Shown here: piece after piece, positions 8,834 through 18,020 of the stretch | How positions within the stretch are numbered: position 1 is the stretch's first letter | How the letters are laid out: each line of letters starts with the position of its first letter | Assembly (NCBI GenBank): GCA_046154125.1 | Contig: JBJXEJ010000034.1 | Coordinates: 23,187 to 87,186 of the forward strand | DNA length: 64,000 bases | Origin: PBB1 sp046154125 | Lineage (GTDB): Bacteria; Pseudomonadota; Gammaproteobacteria; Burkholderiales; Burkholderiaceae_C | Reading direction: 5' to 3' | Notes under the pieces: generated by a model | Told to the model about the DNA's origin: nothing | Databases searched by the model: none | Seen by the model: the letters and a program-made list of their open reading frames with translations, nothing else | Translations under genes and position numbers: made by a program

Positions 8834-10093
8834 TCAAGCGCGCTGCCAGACAGCAGCAAAAAAGCCATCGGTGCCATGGCGATGCGGCCACAAGCGCAGG
8901 TACGGGCCCCGAACCAGCATGTTTGCCTGGTCGACGTGGGCGGCGCCCAGCACTTCGTCGGCCGCAAGCGGCTTGAAATCACGGCCGTGCTGCGCCGAGA
9001 ACACCTCGGCGATGCCCTCGTTCTCGTCCTGCAGCAGACTGCAGGTGGCGTAGACCAGCCGGCCGCCCGGTTTCACCAGACGTGACGCGCTGGCCAGGAT
9101 CGCAGCCTGCTTCACCTTCAGTTCCTCGACCGACTGCGGCGACTGCCGCCACTTCAGGTCGGGGTTGCGACGCAGCGTGCCCAGGCCCGAACAGGGCGAA
9201 TCGACCAGCACGCGGTCGATCTTGCCGGCCAGCCGCTTGATGCGGTCGTCGCGTTCGTGCGCGATCTGCACTGGATGCACGTTGGACAGCCCGCTGCGCG
9301 CCAGCCGCGGCTTCAGCGAAGCCAGCCGATGCCCGGAGGTATCGAACGCGTACAGGCGACCGGTGTTGCGCATCGCAGCGCCGAGCGCCAGCGTCTTGCC
9401 GCCCGCACCGGCGCAGAAGTCGACGACCATCTCGCCACGCTTGGCATCGGTCATCAGCGCGAGCAGCTGGCTGCCTTCGTCCTGCACCTCGACATCGCCA
9501 CGCAGGAACACCTCCAGCTTGTGTAACGCCGGCTTGCCTTGAATGCGCAGACCCCACGGCGAGTACGGTGTCGGCACCGCCTCGATGTTGGCGGCGGCAA
9601 ACTCGGTCTGCACCGCCTCGCGCTTGGCCTTGAAGGTGTTGACCCGCAGATCGAGTGGCGCACTGCCATTGAGCGCCTCGACCAGCGGCCAGAACTCGTC
9701 ACCAACCTCGGCCTGCAGCCGCTCGGCCAGCCATTCGGGCAGGTTATGGCGAAGTTTTTCCGGCAAGGCGCTGCGATCGACGGTGCCGACCTTTTCCAGC
9801 CACTGCACCTCGTTCTCCTGCAAGGCGGCGCGCAGAAAGGCGGCGTTGCCCTGCCAACCAAGCAAGACGAGGCGACGCTCCGTCTCGCCCTTGCCGGACT
9901 GCGCCAGGTGCTGGAACAGCGGGCGCTGCCGCAGCACGGTGTAGGTGGTCTCCGCCAGCGTGTGGCGCTCGCGCATGCCGAGCCCGCGGTTCTGGCGGAA
10001 GAAGTCGGAGACGACGTTGTCGGCTGGGGAATCGAACTGCATCACCCGGTGCAGCAGTTCGGTGGCGAGTTCGATCAGGGCGTTAGGGTGCAT
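8834..10093 (-). CDS. RsmB-family 16S rRNA (cytosine-C5) methyltransferase-like protein
   Basis: 419 residues. SAM-binding motif I reads VVDFCAGAGGKTLAL. Motif IV DSPCSGLGTLRRNPDL carries the PC cysteine and motif VI YATCSLLQDENE carries the TC cysteine used in m5C chemistry. The N-terminal part resembles the RsmB RNA-binding region. The exact target base is not certain, since Burkholderiales carry RsmB and a shorter paralogue. The start overlaps the end of purN by 11 bp, so the two are co-transcribed. Confidence 0.88.
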   Translation of the reverse strand: MHPNALIELATELLHRVMQFDSPADNVVSDFFRQNRGLGMRERHTLAETTYTVLRQRPLFQHLAQSGKGETERRLVLLGWQGNAAFLRAALQENEVQWLEKVGTVDRSALPEKLRHNLPEWLAERLQAEVGDEFWPLVEALNGSAPLDLRVNTFKAKREAVQTEFAAANIEAVPTPYSPWGLRIQGKPALHKLEVFLRGDVEVQDEGSQLLALMTDAKRGEMVVDFCAGAGGKTLALGAAMRNTGRLYAFDTSGHRLASLKPRLARSGLSNVHPVQIAHERDDRIKRLAGKIDRVLVDSPCSGLGTLRRNPDLKWRQSPQSVEELKVKQAAILASASRLVKPGGRLVYATCSLLQDENEGIAEVFSAQHGRDFKPLAADEVLGAAHVDQANMLVRGPYLRLWPHRHGTDGFFAAVWQRA

Positions 10094-10745
10094 CCGGCCG
10101 ATTATCCGGGGCGCCTTCGATCAGCGACTGCGATTCGCCGGTGCGCAGCACGATCCGGCCATCGTCGGTGGGATCGAGCAGACCCTCGACCCACCAGCGC
10201 ACCGCCCGCGGGTACAGCCGGTGCTCCATTGCCAGCACGCGGGTCGCCAGCGTGTCTTCGGTGTCGCCGGGGCGCACCGCGACCACCGCCTGCGCGACGA
10301 TCGGGCCGTGGTCGAGCTCTGGCGTCACCACATGCACCGTGGTCCCGGCCAGCTTGCAGCCCGCCTCGATCGCACGGCGGTGCGTGTGCAGACCGGGAAA
10401 CGCGGGAAGCAGCGACGGGTGGATGTTGAGCATGCGGCCGGCGTAGTGCTGCACGAAGCCCGGCGTCAGGATGCGCATGAAGCCCGCCAGCACGACCAGA
10501 TCGGGCGAAAACCTGTCTATGGCCTGCGCCAGCGCCGCATCGAACGCTTCGCGCTCATCGAAATCGCGGTGGCTCACGACCGCCGTCGCGATGCCCTGCG
10601 ACCGAGCGTGGTCGAGGCCGGCCGCATCGGGGCGGTTGCTGATGACCGCCGCGATGCGCGCATCCCAGCCCTCGGCAGCACAGGCGTCGGCGATCGCCAC
10701 CATGTTCGAGCCGCGACCAGAAATGAGGATGACGAGGTTCTTCAT
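10083..10745 (-). CDS. purN: Phosphoribosylglycinamide formyltransferase (purine synthesis step 3)
   Basis: 220 residues starting MKNLVILISGRGSN at 10745, the standard PurN opening; upstream in-frame codons do not match the family. The catalytic motif MLNIHPSLLPAFPGL and the folate/catalytic segment PELDHGPIVAQ are intact. PurN transfers a formyl group from 10-formyl-tetrahydrofolate to GAR. It overlaps the following methyltransferase gene by 11 bp and lies back to back with trpS. Confidence 0.96.
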   Translation of the reverse strand: MKNLVILISGRGSNMVAIADACAAEGWDARIAAVISNRPDAAGLDHARSQGIATAVVSHRDFDEREAFDAALAQAIDRFSPDLVVLAGFMRILTPGFVQHYAGRMLNIHPSLLPAFPGLHTHRRAIEAGCKLAGTTVHVVTPELDHGPIVAQAVVAVRPGDTEDTLATRVLAMEHRLYPRAVRWWVEGLLDPTDDGRIVLRTGESQSLIEGAPDNRPDAP

Positions 10746-10843
10746 GGTGCGTTGGCGATGACCTGGCAGAGTCGGCGCCGCAGTGTATCGGGACGCCAGG
10801 GGGCTCAAACCTACAATCGCCACCCTCACCACCGAGCGCTTCC

Positions 10844-12040
10844 ATGAAACAGAGAGTCCTGTCCGGCATGCGTCCCACCGGCGCCCTGCACCTCGGCCAT
10901 TACCACGGCGCCCTGAAGACCTGGGTGCGCCTGCAGGCTGATTTCGACTGCTTCTATTTCGTCGCCGACTGGCATGCGCTGACCACGCACTACGAGGACC
11001 GCGAGGTCATCGAGAAGAACGTGTACGACATGGTGATCGACTGGATCGCCGCCGGGCTCGATCCCGAACAATGCACGATCTTCATCCAGAGCCGCCTGCC
11101 CGAGCACGCCGAGCTGTTCACGCTGCTCGCGATGGGCACGCCGCTGGCGTGGCTGGAACGCATGCCGACCTACAAGGACCAGATGGAGAAGTTGAAGGAC
11201 CGCGATCTCGCGACCTACGGCTTCCTCGGCTACCCACTTCTGCAGGCGGCCGACATCCTGATCTACAAGGCGGCGTTCGTACCGGTTGGCGAAGACCAGG
11301 CGCCGCACGTCGAGATCACCCGCGAGGTCGCGCGCCGCTTCAACCATTTGTACGGCCGCGAAGCGAATGCCGAAGCGCTGGCGCTGGCCGTCGTCAAGAA
11401 GATGAGCAAATCCGACGGCAAGGCATTCAGCGCGGCCCGCAAGGCCTTTCAGGAGACCGGCAGCGAGGCCGCACTCGAACAGGCGCGTGCACTGATCGCC
11501 GCTGGCGGCGCGTTGAGCGAAGTCGACCGCGAACGCCTCGAAGCCTTCCTGCGCGGCACCGGCAAGAGCATCCTGCACGAGCCGGCGGTGCTGCTGACCG
11601 AAGTCAGCAAGCTGCCCGGGCTCGATGGCGCGAAGATGAGCAAGAGCTACGGCAATGCCATCGCAATGCGCGAGGAGCCGGCCGAGGTCGAACGCAAGAT
11701 CAGGCGCATGCCGACCGATCCGCAGCGCGTGCGCCGCACCGACGCTGGCGACCCGGATCGCTGCCCGGTGTGGCAGTTCCACCGGGTCTATTCAGGCGAC
11801 GAGACGAAGGACTGGGTCGTCAAGGGGTGCAGGAGCGCCGGCATCGGTTGCCTGGAGTGCAAGCAACCGGTGATCGACGCGATCCTGCGCGAGCAGCAGC
11901 CCTGGCGAGAGCGCGCCGAGGCCTATTTGACGAACCCGAAGCAGGTGCAATGGATCGTCGAAGTCGGCACCGAGCGCGCGCGCACCGTGGCGCGGGAGAC
12001 GATGCGGGATGTGCGGGATGCGATGGGGATCAACTACTGA
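10844..12040 (+). CDS. trpS: Tryptophan--tRNA ligase
   Basis: 398 residues, longer than E. coli TrpS (334) because of an insertion of roughly 65 residues, a form also found in pseudomonads. The HIGH-type motif is LHLGHYHGAL near residue 18. The catalytic KMSKS is in LDGAKMSKSYGN near residue 265. The insertion contains a second KMSKS at VKKMSKSDGKA near residue 186. The enzyme charges tRNA-Trp in the cytoplasm. The start MKQRVLSGMRPTG matches the family. Confidence 0.95.
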   Translation: MKQRVLSGMRPTGALHLGHYHGALKTWVRLQADFDCFYFVADWHALTTHYEDREVIEKNVYDMVIDWIAAGLDPEQCTIFIQSRLPEHAELFTLLAMGTPLAWLERMPTYKDQMEKLKDRDLATYGFLGYPLLQAADILIYKAAFVPVGEDQAPHVEITREVARRFNHLYGREANAEALALAVVKKMSKSDGKAFSAARKAFQETGSEAALEQARALIAAGGALSEVDRERLEAFLRGTGKSILHEPAVLLTEVSKLPGLDGAKMSKSYGNAIAMREEPAEVERKIRRMPTDPQRVRRTDAGDPDRCPVWQFHRVYSGDETKDWVVKGCRSAGIGCLECKQPVIDAILREQQPWRERAEAYLTNPKQVQWIVEVGTERARTVARETMRDVRDAMGINY

Positions 12041-12100
12041 TCGCTTTGCACCGCTGCCCGCCTGTGGGCTTGTGTGCGGCGCTGTCGGCAAGGCCTCGAC

Positions 12101-12658
12101 TCACAACGCGAGAAAGTGCTCGCGGTAGTGGGCAAGCTCTTCGATCGACTCGCGGATGTCGGCCAGCGCGGTGTGCGCCTGAGCCTTCTTGAAGCCGTCC
12201 AGGATGCCGGGCTTCCAGCGCTTGGCCAGCTCCTTCAGTGTGCTGACGTCGAGGTTTCGGTAGTGGAAGAATGCTTCCAGCGTCGGCATCGTCCTGGCGA
12301 GAAATCGCCGGTCCTGGCAGATGCTGTTGCCGCACATCGGCGATTTGCCCCTGGGCACGTGCTGCTGCAGGAAGGCGATGATCTGGGCCTCGGCCTGCGC
12401 CTCGTCGATCGTCGACGCCTTGACCCGATCGATCAGGCCGCTGCGGCCGTGGGTGCCCTTGTTCCAGGCGTCCATCGCATCGAGCGCGGCATCGCTTTGA
12501 TGCACGGCCAAGGTTGGTCCCTCGACGCGCACATTCAGATGCGAGTCGGTGACGATCACCGCAATCTCGATGATCCGGTCGGTCTCCGGGAACAACCCGG
12601 TCATCTCGAGGTCGATCCAGATCAGGTTCTGGTCGTTTCTGGCTAGCGTTTCGGTCAT
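12101..12658 (-). CDS. orn: Oligoribonuclease
   Basis: 185 residues, the family length. The DEDDh exonuclease residues are visible in WIDLEMTG (Asp, Glu), CGNSICQDRRF (Asp) and HTALADIRESIEEL (His, Asp). Orn degrades RNA oligonucleotides of 2-5 nt, including the pGpG left from c-di-GMP turnover. It converges with trpS and is divergent from the M48 protease gene, whose probable start is 60 bp away. Confidence 0.97.
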   Translation of the reverse strand: MTETLARNDQNLIWIDLEMTGLFPETDRIIEIAVIVTDSHLNVRVEGPTLAVHQSDAALDAMDAWNKGTHGRSGLIDRVKASTIDEAQAEAQIIAFLQQHVPRGKSPMCGNSICQDRRFLARTMPTLEAFFHYRNLDVSTLKELAKRWKPGILDGFKKAQAHTALADIRESIEELAHYREHFLAL

Positions 12659-12718
12659 GGCATGAACTCCTTGCCGCGATTCTCGTATGACATTCCACCC
12701 GCCCTACACTGCGCAGCG

Positions 12719-14023
12719 ATGCCCAATCCCTCCGATTTCTCCACCAGCCCCGCCTTCGTGCTTGTTCTGGTATTCGCGGCGGCACTCGTCGTTTCGCTGC
12801 TCGTCAGGTTCTGGCTGGCCATGCGGCAGATGCGACATGTCGCCGCTCACAGTGGCGCGGTGCCTGAGGCCTTCTCCGGCACGGTGACGCTGGAGGCGCA
12901 TCGCAAGGCGGCCCGCTACACCCTGACAAAGGGCGGTTTCGGGCTGTGGACGATGGCCTTCAGTGCGGTGGTGCTGGTCGGCTGGACGTTGCTCGGCGGC
13001 GTGGGGCTGCTCAACGTCGCCGTGCGCGACACGATTCAACCGCTGTTCGGCAACATGGCGTACCAAGTGGCCTTGCTGGCCGCGTTCGTGCTCATCGGCG
13101 CGCTGCTTGATCTGCCGTTCGAGCTGTACAGCACGTTCCGAATCGAGCAGGCCTTCGGCTTCAACCGGATGACCTGGAAGCTTTACCTCGTGGATGCCGT
13201 CAAGGGCCTGCTGCTCGGCGTGCTGATCGGGCTGCCGCTGGCCGCCGGCCTGCTGTGGATCATGGGCAGCACCGGCCGCCTGTGGTGGCTGTGGGCGTGG
13301 GGCGCATGGATGTCGTTCAACCTGCTGGCACTGGTGCTGTACCCGACACTGATCGCACCGATGTTCAATTCCTTCAAGCCGCTCGCGGACACATCACTCG
13401 AAGCCCGCGTGCAGACGTTGATGGCGAAATGCGGTTTCTACGCCAAGGGCCTCTTCGTGATGGACGGCAGCCGGCGATCGGGGCATGCCAACGCGTACTT
13501 CACCGGCTTCGGCGCAGCCAAGCGGGTGGTGTTCTTCGACACGCTGCTCGACAAGCTGTCACCGAGCGAGGTCGAGGCGGTGCTGGCGCATGAACTCGGT
13601 CACTTCAAGCACAGGCATGTGCTCAAACGCGTCGTTTCGATGTTCGCGATCAGTCTGGCGGGCTTTGCGGTGCTGGGATGGCTGTCGAGCCGCGTCTGGT
13701 TCTACACCGCATTCGGCGTGCAGCCTTCGATGTCGGCACCGAACGATGCGCTGGCCCTGCTGCTGTTCATGCTGATCGTGCCGGTGTTGGGATTCTTCGT
13801 GTCGCCATTGCTGGCCGGGCTGTCGCGCCGACATGAGTTCGAGGCTGATGCCTACGCCTGCTCCAAATCCGACGGCCACGAACTGTCTTCGGCCCTGCTG
13901 AAGCTCTACGGGGACAACGCGTCGACGCTGACGCCGGATCCGCTGTACGCCCGCTTCTACTACTCGCACCCACCGGCCGGTGAGCGCCTCGCGGCGATGC
14001 GTGGACTGGCACTCGCCGCATGA
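12719..14023 (+). CDS. M48-family membrane metallopeptidase (Ste24/CAAX protease-like)
   Basis: 434 residues from ATG 12719; an ATG at 12662 would add 19 residues without better support. Several transmembrane segments in the first half match the M48 N-terminal domain. The zinc motif HELGH sits in AVLAHELGHFKHRHVLKR near residue 290, with the third ligand in SRRHEFEADAYA. Bacterial homologues are integral inner-membrane proteases, probably in membrane-protein quality control. The gene runs directly into rsgA, suggesting a two-gene unit. Confidence 0.9.
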   Translation: MPNPSDFSTSPAFVLVLVFAAALVVSLLVRFWLAMRQMRHVAAHSGAVPEAFSGTVTLEAHRKAARYTLTKGGFGLWTMAFSAVVLVGWTLLGGVGLLNVAVRDTIQPLFGNMAYQVALLAAFVLIGALLDLPFELYSTFRIEQAFGFNRMTWKLYLVDAVKGLLLGVLIGLPLAAGLLWIMGSTGRLWWLWAWGAWMSFNLLALVLYPTLIAPMFNSFKPLADTSLEARVQTLMAKCGFYAKGLFVMDGSRRSGHANAYFTGFGAAKRVVFFDTLLDKLSPSEVEAVLAHELGHFKHRHVLKRVVSMFAISLAGFAVLGWLSSRVWFYTAFGVQPSMSAPNDALALLLFMLIVPVLGFFVSPLLAGLSRRHEFEADAYACSKSDGHELSSALLKLYGDNASTLTPDPLYARFYYSHPPAGERLAAMRGLALAA

Positions 14024-14036
14024 CCGGATCGGCACC

Positions 14037-14954
14037 TTGAGCAAGGCCAAGGGCGGCGAGGCCCCGACCACCTCGGGGCTGGTGGTGTCCGGCTTCGGTC
14101 GCCACTACGTCGTCGAATCCGATGCGGGGGTGCGGACCATCTGCCACCCGCGCGGCAAGAAGAGCCTGTGCGTGGTCGGCGACCGCGTGCGCTGGCAGAT
14201 CAGCGGCGACGAAGGCGTCATCGAGGAACTCGAACCGCGACACAACCTGCTGTTCCGGCAGGATGAATGGAAGACCAAGGCCTTTGCCGCCAACCTCGAC
14301 CAGGTTCTGGTGATGGTGGCCAGCGAGCCAGTGTTCAGCGAATCGCAACTGGCGCGAGCGTTGATCGCCGCCGAAAGCGCAGGCATCGCTGCCAGCATCC
14401 TGCTCAACAAGTCCGACCTGCCTCAGATCGCTGCAGCGCGCGATCGATTGAAGCCGTACGTCGACATGGGGTACAGCGTGCTCGAGCTGGCACTGAAGGC
14501 GCAGCCCGATGCCTCGCGCGCCGTACTGAACCCGCTGATGGCCGGCCGCGCCTCGCTGGTGCTGGGCCCCAGCGGCACCGGCAAGAGCACGTTGATCAAC
14601 CTGCTGGCGCCCGATGCGCGGGCGCAGGTCGGTGAGGTGTCGCAGGCGCTCAATTCAGGCCGGCACACGACGACATCGACGCAGTGGTACTGGCTGGATG
14701 CCGAACGCCGCACCGGCCTGATCGATTCGCCGGGCTTCCAGGAATTCGGCCTGAAGCAAGTCGATGCGCAGAAGCTGCCGGCGTTGATGCCCGATCTGCG
14801 CGACGCCTCGACCCGCTGCCGCTTCTACAACTGCACGCACCGCCAGGAGCCGGGTTGCGGCGTGCGCGAGGCTTTGGCGCAGGGTGCGATCAGTGAATCG
14901 CGCTACCGCATCTACGGCGAGATCCGCCAGGAACTGGAAGGCACGCGCTGGTAA
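14037..14954 (+). CDS. rsgA: Ribosome small-subunit-dependent GTPase A
   Basis: About 305 residues. An N-terminal OB-fold (VVSGFGRHYVVESDAG) precedes a circularly permuted GTPase with NKSD (LLNKSDLPQ) ahead of the P-loop GPSGTGKSTLINLL. A C-terminal zinc knuckle is visible in CRFYNCTHRQEPGCGV. RsgA helps late 30S maturation. The start is uncertain: TTG at 14037 gives (M)SKAKGGEAP, while GTG at 13980 would overlap the protease gene by 44 nt. No strong ribosome-binding site decides it, and translational coupling to the upstream gene is likely. Confidence 0.93.
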   Translation: MSKAKGGEAPTTSGLVVSGFGRHYVVESDAGVRTICHPRGKKSLCVVGDRVRWQISGDEGVIEELEPRHNLLFRQDEWKTKAFAANLDQVLVMVASEPVFSESQLARALIAAESAGIAASILLNKSDLPQIAAARDRLKPYVDMGYSVLELALKAQPDASRAVLNPLMAGRASLVLGPSGTGKSTLINLLAPDARAQVGEVSQALNSGRHTTTSTQWYWLDAERRTGLIDSPGFQEFGLKQVDAQKLPALMPDLRDASTRCRFYNCTHRQEPGCGVREALAQGAISESRYRIYGEIRQELEGTRW

Positions 14955-14968
14955 AGGCGTGGCTTGGA

Positions 14969-15958
14969 TCAACCCACCAGATTGGCCAGCGACAGCAGGG
15001 CCAGCAACATCATCCATAGCACCACCGAACGCCATACCAGGCCGACGATGCTGCGCAGGTGACCTAGCACCGGCGCCATGCCGGTGGTCGAACCGTCGGC
15101 CGCCAGTTCATCGACGCCAACGCCACGATCGAAGGTCTTCGATCGATCAGGCGTGACGCCAGGCGCCGCGGCGCCACCCAGTTGGACGCCGACCGCCCCT
15201 GCAGCCGCAGCCAGGATGATCCCTTCGTTCGGATGCCGCCAGAGCTCGGCATCGCGACGCCAGCAGTTGATCGCTTCCTCGAAGTTGCCGACCACCGCAA
15301 AGCCGAATGCAGTGAGGCGCGCCGGGAAATGATCCATCAGGCCGAACACGCGTTGCGACAAGGCCATCAGCCGTTCGTTCGTCGGCTCACCGACGGTGGG
15401 ACTGCGATAGGCCCAGTAGCGGCTTGCGAATTCGGCCGTTCGGTACAGCACGGCACCCGCGGGGCCGAGACCGATCGCGGACAACAGCACGAACCAGAAG
15501 AAGACGCCGAATACATGGCGGTGAGCGGCGAGCAGTGAATGCTCGATCACGTGGCGCAGCAGTTCGGTGCGAGGCAATTCGCTGACGTCGAGGTGGCGCC
15601 ACTCGGTCAGCAGGCGGCGCGCCTCGGGTTCGTCCTCGCGCTCGAGCGCGTCGCGGATGTCGGTGAAGTAATGGCTGAACTGCCGGAATCCCAGCGTGAG
15701 ATACAGCACCGCGACATTCCACACCAACCCCAGCAGGAGGCTGTAGTGCGATATGCCCGCATGCACCGCGAAGGCCAGCAGCGCGGGCAAGACCACCGTG
15801 ATCCCCCAGACGACCCAGGCATGACGATCACGACCCGCATCGAAATTCCGGCTGGCCCAGCGCATCCAAGAGGTGAGCGCCGCATGGATCGCGGTGCCGC
15901 GCTGCATCGGCTTGAGTTGTTCGAGCAGCAACGCCAACAGGACCGAGAAGAGACTCAT
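14969..15958 (-). CDS. CobD/CbiB-family membrane protein
   Basis: 329 residues from MSLFSVLLALLLEQLKPM (ATG 15958). Several transmembrane segments, plus motifs of the CbiB/CobD family (FRQFSHYFTDIRDALERED, HVFGVFFWFVLLSAIGLGPAGAVLYRTAEF). CbiB makes adenosylcobinamide phosphate in B12 synthesis. No other cobalamin gene is near, and in many betaproteobacteria a stand-alone paralogue resembles AmpE as much as CbiB, so a role in B12 synthesis is not secure. It ends 15 bp from the convergent rsgA stop. Confidence 0.8.
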   Translation of the reverse strand: MSLFSVLLALLLEQLKPMQRGTAIHAALTSWMRWASRNFDAGRDRHAWVVWGITVVLPALLAFAVHAGISHYSLLLGLVWNVAVLYLTLGFRQFSHYFTDIRDALEREDEPEARRLLTEWRHLDVSELPRTELLRHVIEHSLLAAHRHVFGVFFWFVLLSAIGLGPAGAVLYRTAEFASRYWAYRSPTVGEPTNERLMALSQRVFGLMDHFPARLTAFGFAVVGNFEEAINCWRRDAELWRHPNEGIILAAAAGAVGVQLGGAAAPGVTPDRSKTFDRGVGVDELAADGSTTGMAPVLGHLRSIVGLVWRSVVLWMMLLALLSLANLVG

Positions 15959-15992
15959 CGCGTTCGATGATACCGGCCGGTTTCCGACTCGC

Positions 15993-16679
15993 TCAGGCGG
16001 ACAGGAATCGGTAGAAATTGCGCAGCATCGCGGCGGTGGCACCCCAGATGAAATGGCACTTCGGCGACCCGTCGGCCGCCTGCGTCTGCCACGTCATCGA
16101 CAGGAACTCGCGCGCCTCGTCGCCCTCGCCCACCGCATGGCGCCGATGGTGGGCCGGCGACATCAGAAAGGCCAATGGCACCTCGAACACCTCGGCGACC
16201 TCGAACGGATCGATGCGCAGCGTGAAGCCGGGTTGCACCAGGGCGACGACCGGCGTGACGATGTAGCTGGTGACGGTGGTGTAGGTCGGCAGCGTACCGA
16301 GCACCTGGACGAAATCGGGCACGAGGCCGATCTCTTCGTGCGCTTCACGCAGCGCCGTGGCGACGGCTGTCGCGTCGTTCGATTCGGCGCGTCCACCGGG
16401 AAAGCTGATCTGGCCAGGGTGATTGCTGAGGTGATCGGCGCGGCGGGTGAGCAGCACGGTGACCTCGCCGTCACGCAGGACCAGCGGCAGGAGCACAGAA
16501 GCGTGCACTGGTGCCCGCAGGCCCATCCTCCGCTCGACCACGAGTTCCGGCTGCCAGACGGGCGCGCACTCGAAGCGCTCGCGCAAGGCGCGCGCAGACA
16601 GCCGATCGATAGGCACGGCCGGCAGGTGATCGTCGATCGCCAGCCCCGGCAACTGCTGCGGGTCGAAGCTCAGCGGCAT
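15993..16679 (-). CDS. NUDIX hydrolase, CoA pyrophosphatase (NudL-like)
   Basis: 228 residues from ATG 16679, with GAGG placed before it. The NudL signature LLTRRADHLSNHPGQISFPGG precedes a NUDIX box (GGRAESNDATA...ALREAHEEIGL) in which the first Glu is Asp, as is normal for CoA pyrophosphatases. The family cleaves CoA and derivatives to phosphopantetheine and 3',5'-ADP. It lies downstream of rplS beyond a terminator, so it likely has its own promoter or is expressed by read-through. Confidence 0.9.
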   Translation of the reverse strand: MPLSFDPQQLPGLAIDDHLPAVPIDRLSARALRERFECAPVWQPELVVERRMGLRAPVHASVLLPLVLRDGEVTVLLTRRADHLSNHPGQISFPGGRAESNDATAVATALREAHEEIGLVPDFVQVLGTLPTYTTVTSYIVTPVVALVQPGFTLRIDPFEVAEVFEVPLAFLMSPAHHRRHAVGEGDEAREFLSMTWQTQAADGSPKCHFIWGATAAMLRNFYRFLSA

Positions 16680-16699
16680 GGAGGTCCTCGGAATTGAAA

Positions 16700-16721
16700 A
16701 AGCCGCCTCGAAAGGCGGCTT
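16700..16721 (-). terminator. Intrinsic terminator after rplS
   Basis: Read on the minus strand: AAGCCGCCT, loop TTCG, AGGCGGCTT, then TTTC. The 9-bp GC-rich stem with a stable UUCG tetraloop lies about 30 bp after the rplS stop and would end the rpsP-rimM-trmD-rplS transcript. Confidence 0.9.
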
Positions 16722-16752
16722 GATCGAACGGGCGCTATCGCCGGGAGCCCGC

Positions 16753-17106
16753 TTAAGCGAGCTTCTCCTTGATACGTGCCGACTTGCCCGAGCGCTGGCG
16801 CAGGTAGTACAGCTTGGCGCGACGAACATCACCGCGGCGCTTGACTTCGATCGAAGCGATCAGCGGGCTGTACAGCTGGAAGGTGCGCTCGACGCCTTCG
16901 CCGCTGGAGATCTTGCGGGCGATGAAGCTCGAGTTCAGTCCGCGATTGCGCTTGGCAATCACGACGCCTTCGTAGGCCTGAACGCGCTTGCGGGTGCCTT
17001 CGACGACGTTCACGTTGACGATGACCGTGTCACCCGGCGCAAAAGCGGGGATGGTCTTGTTCAGGCGAGCGATTTCTTCTTGCTCAAGGGTTTGGATCAG
17101 GTCCAT
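16753..17106 (-). CDS. rplS: 50S ribosomal protein L19
   Basis: 117 residues (MDLIQTLEQEEIARLNKTIP, then FAPGDTVIVNVNVVEGTRKRVQ and GEGVERTFQLYSP). L19 lies at the 30S-50S interface. It is the last gene of the rpsP-rimM-trmD-rplS operon, separated from trmD by about 120 bp and followed by a strong hairpin terminator. Confidence 0.97.
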   Translation of the reverse strand: MDLIQTLEQEEIARLNKTIPAFAPGDTVIVNVNVVEGTRKRVQAYEGVVIAKRNRGLNSSFIARKISSGEGVERTFQLYSPLIASIEVKRRGDVRRAKLYYLRQRSGKSARIKEKLA

Positions 17107-17227
17107 GGTTTCTCCGTGTGATCTTGCCCACGCTTGGTGGAGGAATGGGTCCGAACCTGCAGCGTGCTGATGAGAACATCAAATGAACGCAATGCGGCCG
17201 GGCGTGGCAGAGGATCAGAAAAGCCCT

Positions 17228-18001
17228 CTAGTATACGTCGAGTGCGGCCAGAAATCGCTCGTCTGCAGCACTCAGTCGGTTGGACGCCCTTGCCTCCTCG
17301 ATCAAGTCCGGTCGCCGGCGCGCCGTCAGCGCCAGCGACTGCTCCCGGCGCCAGCGGGCGATCTGGCCGTGGTGCCCGGACAACAGCACTGGCGGAATCG
17401 GCGTCACGCCGTCTTCGGTGGTCAGCAATTCGGGGCGACTGTAATGCGGCCCCTCGAGCAGCCCGTCCGAAAAACTGTCCTGCTGGTGCGACTGCGCATC
17501 GCCCAGCACGCCGTCCTGCAACCGCGCCACGGCGTCGAGCAGTGCCAGCGCCGGCAATTCACCGCCGGAGAGCACGAAGTCACCCAGGCTCAGTTCGATG
17601 TCGACGTGTCGATCGAGGAAGCGCTGGTCGATGCCTTCGTAACGGCCGCACAGCAGCACGGCACCCGGGCCGGCGGCGATCTCGCTCACCACCTGCTGGT
17701 CGAGCCGGCGGCCGGTGGGCGTGAAATGGATGACCGGCGCCGGGGTCGCCTCGGCAAGGTCAGACACGCGCGCAGCGCGGACGGCAGCCAGCGCCCGCTC
17801 CAGCGGCTCGGCCAGCAGCACCATGCCGGGCCCGCCACCGTAGGGCCGGTCGTCGACGCGACGGTAGGTGCCGTCGGCGAAGTCGCGCAGCGGCCACAGC
17901 CGCACGTCGACCTGCCCCGACTCGTAGGCACGTCGCGTGATCCCGTGGATCAAGTGCGGCTCGAACAACTCGGGAAACAGCGTGACGACGTCGAATCGCA
18001 T
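17228..18001 (-). CDS. trmD: tRNA (guanine-N1-)-methyltransferase
   Basis: 257 residues from MRFDVVTLFPELFEPHL (ATG 18001). The trefoil-knot SAM site is represented by LLCGRYEGIDQRF and by LSLGDFVLSGGELPAL. TrmD makes m1G37 in tRNAs reading CNN/GGG-type codons and prevents frameshifting. It lies between rimM and rplS, the standard order. Confidence 0.97.
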   Translation of the reverse strand: MRFDVVTLFPELFEPHLIHGITRRAYESGQVDVRLWPLRDFADGTYRRVDDRPYGGGPGMVLLAEPLERALAAVRAARVSDLAEATPAPVIHFTPTGRRLDQQVVSEIAAGPGAVLLCGRYEGIDQRFLDRHVDIELSLGDFVLSGGELPALALLDAVARLQDGVLGDAQSHQQDSFSDGLLEGPHYSRPELLTTEDGVTPIPPVLLSGHHGQIARWRREQSLALTARRRPDLIEEARASNRLSAADERFLAALDVY

Positions 18002-18020
18002 GGCAGCATCCGCGCGAGGA

